64,000 bases of DNA from a virus. Below the pieces are notes generated by a model. It was not told where the DNA came from. It was given only the letters and a program-made list of their open reading frames with translations, and searched no databases. Made by a program: the position numbers and the translations under genes. Shown piece by piece: positions 13,828-21,890 of the stretch. The number at the start of each line of letters is the position of its first letter. The stretch's first letter is position 1. The stretch is from the IMG/VR virus record IMGVR_UViG_3300023179_000062, positions 1 to 64,000 of that record; one strand, 5' to 3'.

Positions 13828-16800
13828 ATTCCTCTTTTTGTAAGTACTCATATATATCTTTCCACCCTTTTTCGCTTACATAATATTTAATATTAGGATT
13901 GGTTCCTATCATACCGTTGGAATACATTTTGGTGGCAGGTTTATAAGCATATAAATCTTTATGAGAGAACATCGGACATAGGTTTACAAGTTTAGCATGT
14001 ACCGAGCCTTGGGGTGAATCGCTTTTTGCCCCATTTCCTACACAATATAAAGTTACTGGTCCGTATATGGTTTTTGCATCTTTGATGATTTCCGTCATGT
14101 CATCCGCAATATCATAGAACATATCAAACTTTTTCTGTTTTTCATCGGCTTGTTGGCTTTTTATTATCTCCTTAACCTTTGGTACATTTTTCAAAGTTTC
14201 GGAAGGTCCGAACACTGATTCCCATTTAGATAGGAGCATATAATAATCCATTGATTCTGATGATCCATATTGCCCTGCTTCGAAATATGGATTTTGACCG
14301 GGATGGTATGCATGGATATCATAATATCCTGCTTTGTCTCCCTTGACGGATTGTAAAATAGTATATATGTTTGGGTCGCCTCCCTTACCTAACCATACCA
14401 TAGTAGCATTATTATGTGCAGGATCAATTTTGGTAGTTTCTGGCGATGCCCTATTCTTCATTGCCTCAAATAATTGAGGAGATTGATCCTTGTAAAATAT
14501 ATCTGGTGGGGGTTCGTTGAAAATCGCTTCCCATGTATGTGATGTAACATAGTACATATTTTTACTAACATTTCCCTTGGTATGATTTTCCCAATAGTCC
14601 GAAGATTTATAATATAGTTCATTAGATTTGATTCCTAATATATCACTTATATTAGGGCTTTCTTTTCCAAATCCGACAGGCACCATAAAATGGATGCCGT
14701 TCTTTTTCTGAATCTGGTACTCAGGTGTATTTGCAATTTGGCGTATATCAAGACGTTGTTTGTCCAATTTTTCTTTATATATGTTTAGTTCATCGACTAT
14801 CCCTTCGGGTAAAGGTCCGAAAATATGTTCCCAACTTTCTCTAGTTATATATAATTTATATTCTTCATACTCTACATGGCTAGACACTGATCGAGTATTA
14901 CCTTCTGCTGTATAAGTTGGGGTATCCAATATCAAGTCATAAAACACTACATTAGATGATCTACCTACATACATTAGATTTTTAGAACATAATAATGTAT
15001 TGTCAATGTTATCAATGCCTCGATTACGCAATTCATCCATAGATGAATTTTTGTCGAAAATATACTTAGATATTAGTGTATAGAAATATGTGGCATCCCC
15101 AAGTTTATCATTTTCTCGTAAAATTTTTGCTACTCCTAAAAATAATTCCTTCTTATCATTTACTATCCATCCTTGGAAATCTATATGTTTTAAATATAGT
15201 GTCCAATCTGTATCGCTCATATCTATAAATGGCTGTAAAGAACCTAACCGTGCTAAAACAAACTTTATTGCATCATGAACTTTACTTATATGTTGAGGGC
15301 GAGCATATGCTTCTAAACTATTCAAAACATTATATAGATTGTCTCCATCAATTAACAATTTTTTATCTAATTCTGTAGAATTCATTACTGTTCTGATAAA
15401 GGAAGTATTTGCTTGTATGCTCAGTTCCTTTTTAATTCTCTGATATAATTCTTCATGGGATAATGGAATCGCTGTTATCTCATTGGAATGTATTGCATGC
15501 ATAATAATTTCACGCTGTCTTACAGGAGAGATTTTATCCCATATAATATGATTAATGTCATCTATACCACCCCTTAATGCATATAATATATTAGAAGAAC
15601 TATATTTATTAAAGAATGTATCCGTGCTTAATTTTTTAATTACATCTATTGCATGTGGGTCAGTATTTAAAATATTTGCAAGTAGATCATTTTTTGTTTT
15701 ATTGTGAATTGCACTATAGGAATTGAACATGCTGCTATATATTAATTCAGTCCGTTGATTAGGAGATATACTATCCAATAAATTTTTAGAATTGATGAAT
15801 GTATCTGCGTATGATGAGAGTATAGCCTGATAATAGTAAGTGTTCTTTGAAAACTTTTTTAGAATTGCCTGTAGAGTTGACTTGGGCCATGTTTCAAATA
15901 TAGACGGTTGTTTATCTACGCTAGGGTCACAATTAAATAACTGTTGAAGATTATTATAAAAATCCGAAGTAACTTCTTCATCGTCTCCTATTATTGCCCG
16001 TTCAATGTCTTTCCATACTAATTCGGGGACTTTATGTGTTTTAACATATTCAGCAATAATTTGGACAGGGACTGGTTCTGTATTAAAATTACGTGCCAGA
16101 TTAACTACCATGTAATGGTTAGGGGTTTGTGAATCAGACATGGTATCTATCAGGTTCATCAACTTTAATGTGGATTCAATTTTGTCGGTGTAAGAGTTGT
16201 CGCCTCTCCCAAAAATATAACTAAGTTTATAAAAAAAACTTTTATTAAATGTGTTCTGGTTAAAATTTAAACAAAGGTTTAATAATACTATTGCATATTT
16301 TTGTAAACCATCAATAGCCTTCTGTGAGGTTGATTCGTCTATTTCAAATGAGTCAATACGTGATTGTAGATATTTTATAAAATTTTCTGGTACTGGGGGA
16401 TTTGTGCCTATACCATATCTAACTATATTTTTAAGTACAAGAGTAGTCAGAGTGTCTACAGAGAGTGATGCAAATTGATATTCGGGAATTCTATGTAACA
16501 TCTTATACGTTACGATGTTATTAATCACCATAGACACAAAAGCGGATTTCTTTTTAAGCATAGCATCTATAGCTTTAGCAGGGTATTTATCATTCCTAAG
16601 CGCCTCTCTAATATTTTGTTCGAGTTTATTGACAGAATGTTCACCGACCTCACTCCAGTTTTTGTTTTCAATTTTTTCAAGAACCTTGACAAATTTTTTA
16701 CCAAATACTACGCTTTGAGTTGGTTCGTTACTATGGATTGAACCTGATCCCGTATCATCAATAAAAATCGGGCATCCTATCTTTATCATTAGATTGGACC

Positions 16801-17386
16801 AATATGCACAGTGTTTACATTGTGATAGAAATTTTATCGAAGTGGAACCATCTGTTGATCTTTTATGTGTCTCCGTCATGGATATTTGTCTGACTACGGA
16901 CCATAATGTTTTAAATGGGGTCTGTTTATACATACAATCCAGTTGATCCAAAATCTTTTTAATATCTTCTAATGTATATGGAGTAACTTCAGTAATAGCT
17001 TTAATTTTATCCTCTAAATTTTCTTTTGAGAAATCGCTTGATCTGACCGCCTTATAACCATCGGCAGGTTCATATACATAGACCGTCGGGCGTTCTGCGG
17101 CAAATGGTAAAGATTTATGTTTAAAATTAGATTCCCACATGGGGGCAAGCACGTACCCATATATCCCTGTAGGGGTATCATATTGATTTCTTGGATTAAT
17201 CCCTACCCCCGGATCAAAGGTAGCTTTAACTTTTCCCGCGTTGTCATAATGAACAATATTATCTCGAAAAGATACCATCACATCTTTTCTATCTTTATAC
17301 TGTTCTAAAACTTCCACTACTGAACGGCGTGGAGTATCGCCTCGGCGGGCTTCTGAGAAGATGTTAAAAAAGGAACTGAAATTCAT
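13823..17386 (-). CDS. 1187-aa packaged-protein candidate with C-terminal repeats
   Basis: The N-terminus MNFSSFFNIFSEARR is a textbook targeting peptide with predicted cut after Glu12. Residues 30-80 hold a beta-rich unit; about 200-215 hold a Cys-x2-Cys (QCKHCAYW). The long middle (about 240-790) is helical with no recognised domain. The last 390 residues contain four copies of a module that opens with a V-G strand and closes with Y-Y-x-x-S/T...W-E-x-[IV]-F-G (near 848, 950, 1055 and 1167). The same module is found in the neighbouring 1082-aa protein. Function unknown. No internal cut site comparable to the 1082-aa protein was found. Confidence 0.5.
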   Translation of the reverse strand: MNFSSFFNIFSEARRGDTPRRSVVEVLEQYKDRKDVMVSFRDNIVHYDNAGKVKATFDPGVGINPRNQYDTPTGIYGYVLAPMWESNFKHKSLPFAAERPTVYVYEPADGYKAVRSSDFSKENLEDKIKAITEVTPYTLEDIKKILDQLDCMYKQTPFKTLWSVVRQISMTETHKRSTDGSTSIKFLSQCKHCAYWSNLMIKIGCPIFIDDTGSGSIHSNEPTQSVVFGKKFVKVLEKIENKNWSEVGEHSVNKLEQNIREALRNDKYPAKAIDAMLKKKSAFVSMVINNIVTYKMLHRIPEYQFASLSVDTLTTLVLKNIVRYGIGTNPPVPENFIKYLQSRIDSFEIDESTSQKAIDGLQKYAIVLLNLCLNFNQNTFNKSFFYKLSYIFGRGDNSYTDKIESTLKLMNLIDTMSDSQTPNHYMVVNLARNFNTEPVPVQIIAEYVKTHKVPELVWKDIERAIIGDDEEVTSDFYNNLQQLFNCDPSVDKQPSIFETWPKSTLQAILKKFSKNTYYYQAILSSYADTFINSKNLLDSISPNQRTELIYSSMFNSYSAIHNKTKNDLLANILNTDPHAIDVIKKLSTDTFFNKYSSSNILYALRGGIDDINHIIWDKISPVRQREIIMHAIHSNEITAIPLSHEELYQRIKKELSIQANTSFIRTVMNSTELDKKLLIDGDNLYNVLNSLEAYARPQHISKVHDAIKFVLARLGSLQPFIDMSDTDWTLYLKHIDFQGWIVNDKKELFLGVAKILRENDKLGDATYFYTLISKYIFDKNSSMDELRNRGIDNIDNTLLCSKNLMYVGRSSNVVFYDLILDTPTYTAEGNTRSVSSHVEYEEYKLYITRESWEHIFGPLPEGIVDELNIYKEKLDKQRLDIRQIANTPEYQIQKKNGIHFMVPVGFGKESPNISDILGIKSNELYYKSSDYWENHTKGNVSKNMYYVTSHTWEAIFNEPPPDIFYKDQSPQLFEAMKNRASPETTKIDPAHNNATMVWLGKGGDPNIYTILQSVKGDKAGYYDIHAYHPGQNPYFEAGQYGSSESMDYYMLLSKWESVFGPSETLKNVPKVKEIIKSQQADEKQKKFDMFYDIADDMTEIIKDAKTIYGPVTLYCVGNGAKSDSPQGSVHAKLVNLCPMFSHKDLYAYKPATKMYSNGMIGTNPNIKYYVSEKGWKDIYEYLQKEEL

Positions 17387-17391
17387 ATTTT

Positions 17392-17399
17392 TATTTAGA
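17392..17399 (-). promoter_or_regulatory. late promoter for the 1187-aa gene
   Basis: TCTAAATA, 5 nt before the ATG at 17386. Confidence 0.65.
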
Positions 17400-18383
17400 T
17401 TACATTTTAGGGAATAGGTGCTTCATACTGTAAAGTTTTTTCCAATAACTGTTAGTTCCTACAAAATATTTCACCACTTTACCAATACCCGGTAGTACCA
17501 TTATTAATCCACCATCAGAAGTATATCCTTCAAATTGTCCATCACTTATAGTTTGTTTTTCTAACATTTTCTTAAGAATAGCTCTCTCAATCATATTCGG
17601 GGCTTTAAATCCTCTTTTAATTAAAATATTTTTAATATCAAGTGATACCATTCCCCATAGAGGAACATTTGATTCGGATAATTCGAGCAATGCACGATAT
17701 TTGGATTTCATGCTTCCTGCTGTGGCTACAAATTTAACAAATCCACTCTGTTGAGGACGAACAGCCACATACCCTGACTCGTCTCCATAGAAATGCCAGT
17801 TTTGGGCTTTCTGAGTAAATTTATCTTTGGGCCATGCTTTTCCTGTAGAAGCCATATACTCTTTGTAGAAAATATCATATGCCTTATCCAAATCAAGATT
17901 AAGGATTCTCTCTTCTTTTAATAATTTTCGGCTCTCGGTGAGGTTCTTTCTTTGAAGAATTGGCACTAACCGTTCCATTCCGAAATGTAATTTTTCTGGA
18001 AAATCTTTAAGCGAGAACCATCTAACACTGCTCGTCTCTTTATCTAAGCGCGGTTTAAATTCATCAGGAACAATCCCGATAAAATTGTGGAAAGTGAATG
18101 CTCCTTTGCGATATATATCTAAAGTGTATAAAGAAACTTCTCCTGTATACCCTATTTCTTCATGTAATTCTCGGATGGCTGCTTGATTGGCAGTTTCTTT
18201 CCCGTCTATAGCACCACCAAACAAACCCCATGTGTTAGGTTGATCCACATAAGGAGAACGTAATCCTAACAAGAAACGTTGTGTTTTTTTACAAAATATT
18301 AAAACACCTGCTCCGCGTTTACCCCAAAAATTGGTAGGTTCTGTTGATTCAAGTATAAGTTTGGCTAATCTATCGAAAGTCAT
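17400..18383 (-). CDS. packaged Nudix hydrolase with extra C-terminal domain
   Basis: The 327-aa product starts MTFDRLAKLILESTE, with predicted cut after Glu12. A complete Nudix box occupies residues 57-79: Gly57, Glu63, then REL-H-EE-I-G-Y at 71-79, including the metal-binding Glu pair. Such enzymes hydrolyse nucleoside diphosphates linked to another group (NADH, ADP-ribose, capped RNA); the substrate cannot be chosen from sequence. Residues about 150-327 form a second domain of unknown function with a YGDESGYVAVRPQ strand region. Head packaging of a Nudix enzyme next to ART-like proteins suggests control of NAD or ADP-ribose chemistry on entry (inference). Confidence 0.75.
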   Translation of the reverse strand: MTFDRLAKLILESTEPTNFWGKRGAGVLIFCKKTQRFLLGLRSPYVDQPNTWGLFGGAIDGKETANQAAIRELHEEIGYTGEVSLYTLDIYRKGAFTFHNFIGIVPDEFKPRLDKETSSVRWFSLKDFPEKLHFGMERLVPILQRKNLTESRKLLKEERILNLDLDKAYDIFYKEYMASTGKAWPKDKFTQKAQNWHFYGDESGYVAVRPQQSGFVKFVATAGSMKSKYRALLELSESNVPLWGMVSLDIKNILIKRGFKAPNMIERAILKKMLEKQTISDGQFEGYTSDGGLIMVLPGIGKVVKYFVGTNSYWKKLYSMKHLFPKM

Positions 18384-18388
18384 CTAAT

Positions 18389-18396
18389 TATTTATG
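18389..18396 (-). promoter_or_regulatory. late promoter for the Nudix gene
   Basis: CATAAATA, 5 nt before the ATG at 18383. Confidence 0.75.
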
Positions 18397-20242
18397 TATC
18401 TATTAGTTTTTCCGTTAGAACATAATTTAATACTTCTTCGATTACTCCCCCATCAGAATACCAGTCAGAGTATGAAGATAGCGCAGGAGACAAACTATTT
18501 CTATAATCATTATAATTAATAATTCCTTCAACCGGATTATTCTGTGGAGTTTGGTTCCATTCAAAGAAACAGAAATTTTCAATTCCTTTGTCCAATATTG
18601 GGGTAGCGGTTAAGGTTGATAATTTGAAAGTATCTTCGGTTTGGCGTTTGACATTTAAAAAGTTAAACACATCAGACCCTCGTTCCCTATAGAGTACTGT
18701 CTGCCCATCACTGATATTATCTGTTAAGGCTAATTGTTTTCCAAGATTACTTTTCTTATCAAACCCACATAAAGTACATACATTTTTATTACATGAATTT
18801 TGACAATTAACAAAATTGGTATTACATTTGCAACGAGTTCCTATTAGCTTCTGTAGTGGAATAGAAAAGAAGTTCATTAAACGTCTCAACTCTTCGGGGA
18901 AATCTAGGTTGAAATTGTCCATGCTTACATCAAATTGCTGAGAGAGGTTATATAAGGAATCAATAGTACATACATCAACATCTGAATGATCTGGTGTAAA
19001 GTTTTGAATCTTGTCATATATTAAACCTAATGAATCGCCTTCTCCTGCCACCGCAGATAGATACGAATTAAACGTAGGAAATTGTTCTATGTCAACATGG
19101 GAATATCTTTTAATTAGATTATAAATATTATCATCTTCGCCTTTTCTATAGAACTGATGGAAGTTATCAAATTTATAAATATTGAATGGATCGGATATAC
19201 CTGTTAGATGATATATCTTACCATCCACATTGAACACGCCGGATGCAGAAACAGTTAATTGGTAAGGATATTTACGAGTTTTAATGGTATGGGTTTCGTA
19301 CGGATTCTCCCCACATGCAATTTCTGGTGATATGATTTGGTCCGCAGGTAAAGCCGATGTAGGAAGAATAAAATTCTGAATAGCATATGGATATATTTTA
19401 CTAAGGAATGTTTCATATTTAGCATCCGGTATACCATTACATTCAGTATAATACTTAACTCCTGTTAAGTATCCAGACACATAATGTAATAATGTTGAAC
19501 AACTTATATTAGAATTAGCAATAGTTGTCATAAACGGTGTTTTATAATCTGTCCATTGCAGAGGTGGAAGCGGATTAATTCCATCACTGGTTATTTTAAT
19601 CATATTGGGAGCAATAGCTGATACCGTATGTCGTATTGCCGCATATGCGCGTGAATTTATGAGTATGTTTTTTTCGTTTTGTTTAAGAGTGAAGAATAAC
19701 CACGGCTTCCCCGGCATATCATCTTTATAAGAAATTGCGGATGATGCACTATAGCCCAATAAAATGTTGGCACTGATAACAGGTGAGCATGTAACCGATA
19801 TCTCCGATATCTTATTATCGTTTGCATCATAAAACCCCCAATTAGGTTTCAAATGTCCCCAAAACGAATCGTTATCCACGACAGGAGATGCCTTACTTCC
19901 GCTGGCATAAAGGAATACTGTAGCCGTGGGTTCTGTTGATGATATATTTAATGTTAATGTCTGTGGACAACTAGTAAATGCAGACAGCACATCATATGAC
20001 ACATTAATGGTATTCCGATATAACACATTAGGAAATGCAGATACTTGAAATGCAGATACTCTGTTACAATTAGTGACGAAGATATCATATATATTTGCCG
20101 CAGTATAGTAATGTTGATTAGTGTTGAGATTATCAATTACTCCGTCTCCCCAATTGACAATATATGATCCAGATAACCCCGAATATGATAGGGTGAATAT
20201 GGTGTCTAGGGTATAACCTGAAAGTGGAGAGATATTAATCAC
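18392..20242 (-). CDS. virion/baseplate structural protein with PKD-like domain
   Basis: The 616-aa product opens with a PKD-like beta sandwich (NWGDGVIDN near residue 31, then HYYTAANIYDI). A cysteine-rich segment around residues 467-490 (CKCN...NCQNSC...CTLCG) holds about eight Cys and may bind metal or form disulfides. Many short Ser/Ala/Thr beta strands resemble the other structural proteins nearby. The start is GTG, chosen because the late promoter at 20248-20255 ends 5 nt before it; the overlapping ATG at 20246 stops after three codons. It lies beside gp25 and gp6, so a baseplate role is likely, exact position unknown. Confidence 0.55.
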   Translation of the reverse strand: MINISPLSGYTLDTIFTLSYSGLSGSYIVNWGDGVIDNLNTNQHYYTAANIYDIFVTNCNRVSAFQVSAFPNVLYRNTINVSYDVLSAFTSCPQTLTLNISSTEPTATVFLYASGSKASPVVDNDSFWGHLKPNWGFYDANDNKISEISVTCSPVISANILLGYSASSAISYKDDMPGKPWLFFTLKQNEKNILINSRAYAAIRHTVSAIAPNMIKITSDGINPLPPLQWTDYKTPFMTTIANSNISCSTLLHYVSGYLTGVKYYTECNGIPDAKYETFLSKIYPYAIQNFILPTSALPADQIISPEIACGENPYETHTIKTRKYPYQLTVSASGVFNVDGKIYHLTGISDPFNIYKFDNFHQFYRKGEDDNIYNLIKRYSHVDIEQFPTFNSYLSAVAGEGDSLGLIYDKIQNFTPDHSDVDVCTIDSLYNLSQQFDVSMDNFNLDFPEELRRLMNFFSIPLQKLIGTRCKCNTNFVNCQNSCNKNVCTLCGFDKKSNLGKQLALTDNISDGQTVLYRERGSDVFNFLNVKRQTEDTFKLSTLTATPILDKGIENFCFFEWNQTPQNNPVEGIINYNDYRNSLSPALSSYSDWYSDGGVIEEVLNYVLTEKLIDT

Positions 20243-20246
20243 TCAT

Positions 20247-20567
20247 TTATTTATTAGAAAATATATGGGGATTTCGGTCTTTAAATTCTTTAATTTTCTG
20301 TGTAGCTGTTGCACTCATTAATATATCATGGGTGTGGATGTGTAAGAATTGTAAATATTCCTGCTTTAAGTCCATACTTCTTTGAAATGCATCACGAAGT
20401 CTTTGGGTGTACGTCTTACGCGGGAACATGTCTTGGTTTAGATGTAACTTGTACAGTTTAGTACATGATGCGCGTACTTTCCTATGTAAAGTATTGATCT
20501 TTTGTAATAGTTCAGTATCTCCATTTGAAGATTCTGTTATTAATGAATAAAGTTGCTCAAATTTCAT
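20247..20567 (-). CDS. packaged-protein candidate, 106 aa
   Basis: It begins MKFEQLYSLITESSN (predicted cut after Glu12). The rest is helical and basic (LHRKVRASCTKLYKLHL, YTQRLRDAFQRSMDLK), consistent with a small DNA-associated internal head protein. The start overlaps the stop of the upstream 99-aa gene by 4 nt. It resembles that neighbour in size and helical pattern, so the two may be diverged duplicates. No family is recognised. Confidence 0.5.
   Translation of the reverse strand: MKFEQLYSLITESSNGDTELLQKINTLHRKVRASCTKLYKLHLNQDMFPRKTYTQRLRDAFQRSMDLKQEYLQFLHIHTHDILMSATATQKIKEFKDRNPHIFSNK
20248..20255 (-). promoter_or_regulatory. late promoter for the PKD-like structural gene
   Basis: AATAAATA, 5 nt before the GTG at 20242. 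It overlaps the stop codon of the 106-aa gene. Confidence 0.75.
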
Positions 20568-20863
20568 AATTTTATAGCTTTCAGTACATCGTTGAAATCG
20601 AGATACATGCGTTTAATGTCAGGATAGTGTAGAATTGTATCCATATTACTATTCACAAAATTTTTATATTCCTTAGCAGATTGAGTAAGTATCTCGCTCA
20701 ATTTGGCGTTTTCTTCTGGACGAACTTCTTGATAATTACCAAGATTTATCTGTTTGTGTAAATTTATAATCTTAGACTGTAACTTCTTAATATCATTCGA
20801 TAGTGTAATTTCTCTATCGGAGAAAGCCTCATTTAATATCCTAACATAATCATTGAAAAACAT
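20564..20863 (-). CDS. packaged-protein candidate, 99 aa
   Basis: It begins MFFNDYVRILNEAFSD (predicted cut after Glu12, followed by Ala, the preferred residue in T4). The remainder is a helical, heptad-like protein (NDIKKLQSKIINLHKQINL) with mixed charge. First gene of a two-gene unit with its own late promoter. No function is recognised beyond likely head packaging. Confidence 0.5.
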   Translation of the reverse strand: MFFNDYVRILNEAFSDREITLSNDIKKLQSKIINLHKQINLGNYQEVRPEENAKLSEILTQSAKEYKNFVNSNMDTILHYPDIKRMYLDFNDVLKAIKL

Positions 20864-20867
20864 ATAG

Positions 20868-21338
20868 TTATTTATAAAAGAATATAAAATCCCCTGTATT
20901 TGTAAGCGATGTCTGAATTACCAGTTGTTTATTGTTTAAATTAGGAAGATTTACTATAATAGCCACAATATAAGCGCCTTTATCATAATCAGGAACGACT
21001 AGAATTTTCTCTACTGTAACACGGGGTTCAAACAATGCAATACCTTTATCTATGGTATTACCCAATGCGGTTGCTCCCATATCGGATACGGTTTGTCCAA
21101 TAAAATTTGACAAATCAATATTAAAAGAGGGGGTCAAATATCTTTTCTGTGTTAGAATATTTCTTATGGAGTTAAGAATAGCTGATTCGTCTGTATCACT
21201 TATAAGATCATTTCCTAACACTGTATCAGCATTTCTCGTATTGTCAGATACGCGGTTCAGTTGAAAATCTAATTTAAGATCACGGAAAGTTGTTGAACTA
21301 TTATTCTTTTTTCCTGAAAGATTACTAATGGTTATCAT
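20868..21338 (-). CDS. gp25: baseplate wedge protein gp25
   Basis: The 156-aa product matches the T4 gp25 / GPW_gp25 family. A leader is followed by a DESAILNSIRNILTQKRYLTPSF helix and strand, the NFIGQTVSDMGATALGNTI segment, and a C-terminal beta pair with EPRVTVEKILVVPDYDKG, the family's conserved E-P-R motif. gp25 joins gp6 and gp53 in the baseplate wedge and starts sheath assembly. It is slightly longer than T4 gp25. It is transcribed divergently from the gp6 side from paired late promoters. Confidence 0.85.
   Translation of the reverse strand: MITISNLSGKKNNSSTTFRDLKLDFQLNRVSDNTRNADTVLGNDLISDTDESAILNSIRNILTQKRYLTPSFNIDLSNFIGQTVSDMGATALGNTIDKGIALFEPRVTVEKILVVPDYDKGAYIVAIIVNLPNLNNKQLVIQTSLTNTGDFIFFYK
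20869..20876 (-). promoter_or_regulatory. late promoter for the 99-aa/106-aa operon
   Basis: TATAAATA, 5 nt before the ATG at 20863. Confidence 0.8.
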
Positions 21339-21343
21339 TTAAT

Positions 21344-21351
21344 TATTTATA
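21344..21351 (-). promoter_or_regulatory. gp25: late promoter for gp25
   Basis: TATAAATA, 5 nt before the ATG at 21338. Divergent from the plus-strand promoter 6 bp away. Confidence 0.8.
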
Positions 21352-21357
21352 TTATAT

Positions 21358-21365
21358 GATAAATA
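21358..21365 (+). promoter_or_regulatory. late promoter for the 164/166-aa gene
   Basis: GATAAATA touches the first ATG (21366) and lies 6 nt before the second (21372), which favours the second as start. Confidence 0.7.
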
Positions 21366-21371
21366 ATGGAT

Positions 21372-21866
21372 ATGTCCAAATTTTTAGAACTTTATGAAAG
21401 TGTATTAGAGTCAGTTACACTCGGAACTATTCGCCCACAATCCGTAGTGGTTATTGATCCAGAGATGATCAAACACAAAGATATTGCAAATGATATTATT
21501 CAAAGAAAAGGTGTGAGTTACCTTGCACAGTTACAGAAACTTGCAAATGATAAAGCATTGTTATATGTGTCCGCATTAAAAACAGTTCGTCCAGTTAGTA
21601 ATGTTCATGCTGCTCTTCCAACCAGCAATGATTTCCAAGAAGCTGATGTTATCAATTATTCACCGGGGCTAAGCAGCACATGGCATGCACCCATGACCTT
21701 GCCGATATCTGTATTAAAGAGCATAGTTGAACCAGAGAATATTATGCAAATACCTGTCCCCGGTAAAGAAACCCCTCAAGGACAATCCACAGGTGATAAT
21801 TCGTACAATAACGGAACACAGCATCCTAATGTAGTAGGACAGAAGGAAAAAAGAAAAGGTAAGTAA
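21372..21866 (+). CDS. packaged-protein candidate upstream of gp6, 164 aa
   Basis: The frame has ATGs at 21366 and 21372; the later one fits the 5-8 nt promoter rule and gives MSKFLELYESVLESV, a targeting-type peptide with possible cuts at LYE and VLE. The body has VVVIDPEMIKHKDIANDIIQ and a Pro/Gly/Asn-rich basic tail (QSTGDNSYNNGTQHP...KEKRKGK), looking flexible. No family is recognised. It could be an internal protein or a small baseplate accessory, given its neighbours. Confidence 0.45.
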   Translation: MSKFLELYESVLESVTLGTIRPQSVVVIDPEMIKHKDIANDIIQRKGVSYLAQLQKLANDKALLYVSALKTVRPVSNVHAALPTSNDFQEADVINYSPGLSSTWHAPMTLPISVLKSIVEPENIMQIPVPGKETPQGQSTGDNSYNNGTQHPNVVGQKEKRKGK

Positions 21867-21877
21867 TCTAATTATAA

Positions 21878-21885
21878 TGTAAATA
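21878..21885 (+). promoter_or_regulatory. gp6: late promoter for gp6
   Basis: TGTAAATA, 5 nt before the ATG at 21891. Confidence 0.7.
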
Positions 21886-21890
21886 ATTAG

